Assembly (NCBI GenBank): GCA_940671915.1
Contig: CALNVZ010000641.1
Location: forward strand, 8,198,354-8,262,353
Reading direction: 5' to 3'
Length of the DNA: 64,000 bases
From: Paracentrotus lividus
Taxonomy: Eukaryota; Echinodermata; Echinoidea; Camarodonta; Echinidae
Part shown: one piece after another, positions 58,145-64,000 of the stretch
Position numbering within the stretch: position 1 is the stretch's first letter
How the letters are laid out: each line of letters opens with the position of its first letter
Notes under the pieces: model-generated
What the model was told of the DNA's origin: nothing
What the model saw: the letters and a program-made list of their open reading frames with translations, nothing else
Database searches by the model: none
Position numbers and translations under genes: made by a program

Positions 58145-61100
58145 TTTGTAAAGCATCTTGGAGGGAGTTGGTCAGTTTAATAGCAATCCTTATGCTACAG
58201 TCACACAGACACTTACGTTCAGTTATGTTTTTGTTGTTTTTTATCCTTATTTCATCTTCTATGCTACAATTTCTTATGTGTTTCTCTGTTTTATTGAATG
58301 AACTAAATTTTCACTATTTCCACTGCTGACTACGATAGCAGAGGCATCAGAAACCTGTGCGATAAGAAACACACAGTATTCATTAAAAAAAAAAATTCAA
58401 TAAAGACCAAAATTTTGATGACAATCAAAAAGAAGAAACAGAAAAAAATTAACTGTTGGATATATAGCACCTGTGATATATTCCTATGTTGACAAAGCAC
58501 CAGTCATTATCAAAATCAATATACATGAGGCAATATAAACTGCTATTGATCGGCCATTGTACTGTCATGGTTGAGTGCATTCACCTGAATGGCTTATATT
58601 GAAAGCAATCAATCTATACTTGATTACATCACAATGGTTTGAAAGGACTAGTTGACAGACAGACGTGTCATGTACTAACACCGCTTGAATACATCAATTC
58701 AAAAATTAATATATCTCTAGGATTGCGATGCTTTATTTTTTTTCCACCAATAGAATTTTAATTATTGCTAGTGAAATAGATATAAGTTCAGAATAGAATA
58801 CTTTTATTTATAACTTTGTTTACCTAAAATACCAGTACTATATTACTGATGGACCTAGATTCTAATCTTAGCTGGTTAAATGTTTGTGTTGTCTTTTGTC
58901 TTAAATGTTTTGTTTTTTTTTTTCTTGGCTAGTACATCCCCAATTTCAATTTCTAAATTTTAAAGGGGGGATCTGTAGTTGATACATTTGCCTAAATGTA
59001 AATATGTTTGGGTGCTATGAAGTTGCTTTCTAGTTTGAATAAAGCTTTAATCATTCATGTACTCTTTTCAATTGTTTTGTTGATTTATTCAAATGGTCCC
59101 TGTATTTCAAAGTGAAGGTGATTTGCCACTGCTATAAGAAAAGTCAAGTGCTAATCTATAAAAGTGAATTGTAACTACTCACTAAATTAAAAAAAAAAAA
59201 AATTGAAAAGTTCTGTCTTGAAAGAGTAAGTGAATTGCAAGTAAAAGCCCAAATTTTCACTCCAAAATTAGTCACTCAAATTTCACTGAAATTCATTCCT
59301 CTGGTACTCACTCATTCAAGACTGAACCTTTCACTCAGATTTTTATTTTTTTTTTAAATAGAAAGAGTAGGTAATTCCCTGCATGTACCAAATACTGTTT
59401 AGATTGGATTATATCAGTATTGCACCAAAGAAAAGCACACAAACCATGCAAACAGAAGCTTTAGAGAAAAAAATATGAATGTCTGAAAGTTTGTTAACTT
59501 TCAGGTTAAAAAATAGCTGCATTCGCTAAATACATGGCTCAGTTTCCAAATGTAATGTCGTATGGATGTAATACAAGCCATAGTTTTGATGTTCATTATT
59601 GGATTTTAAGAAATAAAAATGCTTTTATTGCATTTTCCCCCCTGTAAATTGGATAAAATACTGAATAATCGTATCAGCCAAAAACTCATTACTTAGAATG
59701 AAATCGTTTTGCTGAGTTGGCATTTCCATAAAAGCTCCATTATGAATATCATATTCATGTTGTTTTGTTGGAGAGAGTGAGATCTCAAAAACATCTTATT
59801 CTGACTTGGTTGGCAACATCCCTCTTGTTGCTATAGTAACCGTCTCTGAGGACTGGTAGAAGACCCCTTGGGATGCTGTACTTGAATTACATGTTGTGCA
59901 ATAAGGCTATTCAATTTCTAACCTTTGTAGCGTCTCAAGGATGAAAATATTTTGGGACGTTTTCAAGAGAGACGAGAGTAAGTAGGAGCTTGGAATAATT
60001 TAATATTCCATCTCCTAAACATTATAAGCAATTCCAGCGCTCTAGACATTACATTCAAACAAAATTTTGGTATGTTGGGAGTATTATAAACACATTCCCC
60101 AAAATGTTGGCTTTAAAACTTTGATTGTCATATATTATATGTATATTTATCTTGGTCGTATAATGATTACCAAGTTTCCTATGTACATGTAGCTCATGAA
60201 GAATTCAAGAACAGATTTAAGATAGCAATGGGATCTCTAGAAGGGCTCAAGTCAAGCGAAAACTGCTTTGCACCTTGGGAAAGAAAGAGAGAGAGAAAGA
60301 GATCTTTCATAAACTTTGTAAGAAGAAGGCCAGAGATATTTGCTTGTTGATCCGTCACATATAACCACCGAGATGCAGATTTAAAATCTTAATCTTGCAA
60401 CAGAAATGATAGGAACAATCGACTTTTAGTCCTTACCTATATCCTTAAGAAGCACGAGAATGACCTGAATTGAAAAAGACTTGGTGAGGTGTAAATGGAA
60501 TATCTAATTAAATGTCATAACGCTTCACTAGAACAGATATAAAGTAGGACATGGATTGCTATTCAAGAGCAAGGTTAAGGTCGTTGAGACTTTCATCTGA
60601 ATGGTTTAATTAACCGAACAAGTTGGTTCGCTTTCTCAGGATGTGTTTACAAATTAAGTGGAGGACACCGTTAGAATCCTCTGTTTTGTCTTTCATTATC
60701 TCTTGTACAGAGTGTCCAAAATAAAAAGAAAGCGTCCTACCCTTTAAAAAAAGTCATTCAAAGAACTTTGCCCTTTGTGCATGCAAATGAGATGTTTTAC
60801 CACACCCTTCTTTTGTTTAAATTCATTCATGCTTGAAATATGATCAATGAATCATATATTATAAAAGAAGAGAAACGGAGCTTTTCAGATCCCATCAAGG
60901 AAAATTTCTTTCATGAAATTTGGTTTCCCTTATTTTAGATGCACTGTCTGTATATTTCCGTTCTTGCTTTGTTTTTCACTTGCAATTAGAATTTAGTTTG
61001 CAGACCTGTGCATATAATGCATTCATTACAGGTCTGAATTAGAAGACTGCATTGAATCTTATAGGCACTTTTTAAATCGTTGTTAAAATATCTTTCACAT

Positions 61101-61424
61101 TCAAAATTTCTGTTAGTAATTAAAAATGATAAGGTTGATTTATATCTGCATATTTAGTTTTAGCTACCTATTGGCTTCATATTCAAGTAGTGGAACAGCT
61201 CGTTTACACCCCATCCCCCCCCCCTTCCCCCCCCCCCCCCCTACTCAGGCGATCAGCCATACACATATTCTCATTCCTAGATTCGTAGATATTACTCTTT
61301 ATTTTTTTATTTGTTATTTTAGAGATTTTTTTTTTAAATGAAAGTGGTGAATTTCAAAATATACCCCCTATTATTGTACTAATGTGTTATGCGCTGTACA
61401 AAAACGCATTATTATTATGAAGGG
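58145..61424. other. Non-coding stretch
   Basis: AT-rich DNA with poly-A/T tracts and C runs at 61217-61240. CAGAGTGTCCAAAATAAAAA at about 60709, preceded by TA, resembles a mariner-type terminus, but I found no partner. No gene was recognised. Confidence 0.45.
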
Positions 61425-61490
61425 AAGCCGAGTCAAAATTACCCCCTATTACAGGCATTTGGAAGGGAAGCTGCATTTTATAAAAAAAAG
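61425..61490 (+). mobile_element. Fragment of the GGGAAGCC/AATTACCCCC MITE
   Basis: GGGAAGCC, AAAATTACCCCCTATTACAG and GGGAAGCTGCATTT occur in the same order as in 48689-48960. Only one arm is clear. Confidence 0.55.
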
Positions 61491-62800
61491 ACCGTTTCAC
61501 TGAATTTCTTTTCCCCCGTACCTGAGGCCCTAAAATATACCCCTTTTCCGGAGAAATCAGGAACGAGCATACGTGTATGGTTGAGTGGGGGTGGGGGGGG
61601 GGGGTAGGCAGGGTTTAAACACCCCCAGACTTGAGATAGATGTGCATACAGTCTTCCATTGTCTTGCTTCCTATAGACATCCCTTTGTCTTCACTCTTGT
61701 CACTTGTTCCCCTCACCTACATATATTCCCAAGTTTTCCTTTGATTAATGTTATGACGCAACCACAGCATCAAAATTTCATGAGGCTGTAGGCAGTGAAT
61801 GGTGTCGGATGCAGATCCAGTGCATGAAAGATTGAGTGCGATGTATCTCCTTTCCTCCGCCAAACCGACACGAGACAGGGGAGAGGAAGGCGCACTCCGT
61901 CATGTATGAAGTATTACCCGTGTTCATACTTACAACAGTTCATCCTGAAACTCTATAAGAAGCATTGTATAAAGAATAAACTTACAAAACTTACAAAAAG
62001 GGGATTCATACCAAAAAAAAGTTGTTTGATGTTTTGGTTAAAACGAATATTAAATCTCAACTCATGTAAGCTGGAATATTGTATTTAAAGAATCATTGTC
62101 TATTGCATCCAAGAAATAAAGTAAACCCAACTTTGAGAGCCTCGTCTTAAATATTTACAACTTATGTAACATTCCTTTTAACATCAAAGACTTAGGGTAG
62201 TATCTGACTTCGCGTAAACTACTTCAAAACTACTATGAAACAGATTTGGGACTACTTTGAGACGGTTTTGAAACTTGTCGTGGAGACCTCTCCGAGACGT
62301 CTCCTCAGTCCCCGCGATGTTTCATGAGTTGCGGAAACTATTTTAAAAACTATTTTGAGACGGTTCTTTGAAACTGCTTTGAAGTGAGATACCACCCTAC
62401 GAGTAACTCATATCATGTCCAGTGATACCTACATGTACAATTGTGTATTGTGCGGTTGTTTGAACCCTGAACCTTAAAAAGATATCCTGAAACTCCAATA
62501 AAGAAATATTGTATACCTTACGGGCCTGGGCGACAATCAGGGGGGGGGGGAGTAGGGGTACATACCCCATAAAGTTTTACTTTAGTACAGCAGCCAATGG
62601 CAGAGAGTTTTTCAGCCCCCCCCCCTGCAATGACTAGAAATTGGCTCTCGTGCATACAGGGTATAAGCCTTCTTTTATCTAACACCTCTCTTGGGACGGC
62701 TTGTCTCACTTACAGCAAACTTCTTTGTTAAAAATGCATGAATTTCCTCATCAAAAATAGAAATCCAATTATTTTTACACCCCAACTGACATCATGCTTG
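61491..62800. other. Non-coding stretch with poly-G/poly-C tracts
   Basis: G runs at about 61589-61602 and 62540-62550 and a C run at 62618-62628. GAGACGGTT.TGAAAC and ACTA.TTT.A words recur between 62210 and 62390, a local imperfect repeat. No gene was recognised. Confidence 0.4.
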
Positions 62801-62806
62801 AATGCA

Positions 62807-63015
62807 AGGTGGAACTCCCTCCCTTCTTCACTTCGTGAAATTGACAGCATCGAACACTTCAAATCATGCCTCAAAACTCACTTATTTCGGCAGATTTGTA
62901 GGAATTAACTTAATTGGATGAGCCTGTGCCTTTGAATGTTTTCAACAGAAATATGGCGCAATATATGGCGCAATATAAATGCTGTGGATCATCATCATCA
63001 TCATCTTATCAAGAG
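62807..63015 (+). pseudogene. 3' end of a LINE (reverse-transcriptase ORF C-terminus and tail)
   Basis: One frame from 62807 to the TAA at 62906-62908 reads RWNSLPSSLREIDSIEHFKS and continues CLKTHLFRQI. This matches the WNSLP..LR....SFK..LKTHLF signature found at the C-terminus of the ORF2 protein of L2/CR1-like non-LTR retrotransposons. It is followed by a short 3' UTR with a GGCGCAATATA duplication and a tandem ATC tail at 62989-63005. Everything upstream is missing, so this is a 5'-truncated insertion. Confidence 0.75.
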
Positions 63016-63195
63016 ATGAAATAAGGTGGATATTGTCAACTTTTTACCTCAGAATTAGCAGCCATGTTTGGCAGAGCTCAATGAAGATACATGTGAAGAA
63101 AACCGTATATGGTTCCTCGTTTTAAAAACCCAATAGAAAAACAGAAGACTCAGATGTGCATGGTGATCGTATGTTTTATTGGATGACGAGAAACG

Positions 63196-63256
63196 AGAGG
63201 GAGAGAGAGAGAGAGAGAGAGACCCCTGCATAAAACAGAAATATATATATATATAA
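63196..63256. repeat. GA and AT microsatellites
   Basis: GA units at about 63200-63222 and AT units at about 63241-63256. Confidence 0.85.
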
Positions 63257-64000
63257 GTATTATGAGTACAGATCATAATATATGACTAATCAATATAAAT
63301 GAGCATTAGTCATAAAAAAGGCAATATATTTATGATATTTTTATAATGCAGTTCATTGAAATATCTGATATTGATATTTACTCCAAGGATCAAAAATTAA
63401 TCAGATATCACTCGAGTATAACAATTCACCATAGACAAAATATTATTGTGCCAAAGAATTAAATTGTGTATAAGGCACTCTTATACAATATTATAATTAC
63501 ATATCATTTTATATATAAAGAAATACCTATATCGATAACTGAATATTTATGATATATAATCATTATGACAGAACTAATCGGTATCAATACAAATATATTT
63601 CCACTCCAATCAATTACAATAAAGATTCATCATCAATATAATTCACTGAGCCATAAACTCACCCTAGTAATGGGGCTTGAAAAATTGCAAACTGATGTAC
63701 GAGACTACAGCTCACAGCAGAATAGGATTGGCGACCGCATTTTGTAGTGGCTAAAGAAAAAATACAAGGCAATAAAATTAACTACGGAATACGAGTTTAA
63801 TATTCCAAGTGTTGTCCAAAATGTAGACAACCAACAATCTAATTGAGTATGATGCTTGAGACTACGTATATAAGAAAGTTCAACAAACTAAACAGTACTT
63901 TATGATTTGAGAGCAAGGTACATGTATGACGTTACATAATTTATCGTTCAGTCACGTATACTTAGACCAAACAAAAATATGCAACTTCTTATCAAAGAAT
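63257..64000. other. AT-rich end of the window
   Basis: Dense TATA, ATAATATAT and TTATGATAT words, and no gene or element end that I can recognise. Confidence 0.45.

Noticed and set aside
1-64000. CRISPR arrays, bacterial operons and prophage
   Set aside because: No direct-repeat/spacer pattern or prokaryotic gene organisation. The window is eukaryotic.

Overview
The window is eukaryotic, AT-rich, intron- and transposon-bearing DNA. The dispersed ACATGTACATGTA-type words, the many short TIR elements with TA, TTA, TTAA or 8-bp target duplications, and a single-exon vertebrate-like TPBG homologue point to a marine invertebrate deuterostome; a sea urchin is my best guess (inference, not proven by any one marker).

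There are two halves of very different quality, separated by a 25-N gap at 24777-24801. Left of the gap, 1-17 kb holds no gene, transposon or RNA that I can recognise. Between about 2.5 and 15 kb it has higher GC, no CpG depletion and almost no long homopolymers, unlike the rest of the window, and it reads like random or uncorrected long-read sequence. From 17 to 24.8 kb there is a 136-bp satellite in one orientation (17037-17707), an inverted and diverged copy of the sequence found right of the gap (about 17760-20190), and a much noisier array of the same satellite in the opposite orientation (about 21840-24776). This looks like an assembly fold-back or two haplotypes joined at a gap.

Right of the gap the sequence is clean. 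The one confident protein gene is a trophoblast-glycoprotein-like (TPBG/5T4) leucine-rich-repeat membrane protein at 27269-28465 (+). Its whole coding sequence lies in one exon, bounded by a textbook splice acceptor upstream and a splice donor 18 nt after the stop codon.

The remaining 35 kb is intergenic or intronic DNA dense in transposons. It includes a Tc1/mariner element fused as a snap-back (30113-31786), a 663-bp TA-flanked MITE (38676-39338), a 2.5-kb element rich in GGGGCAATTGTAAC words (40058-42561), Harbinger-like and Kolobok-like MITEs, a three-deep nested insertion at 47624-50521, a 2-kb element with CAGGGTTCGTAC ends and a small spliced-looking gene (52078-54071), hAT-like MITEs, and 3' ends of LINEs. 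Long apparent ORFs at 34.3-34.9 kb are produced by a 51-bp pyrimidine tandem repeat and are not genes.
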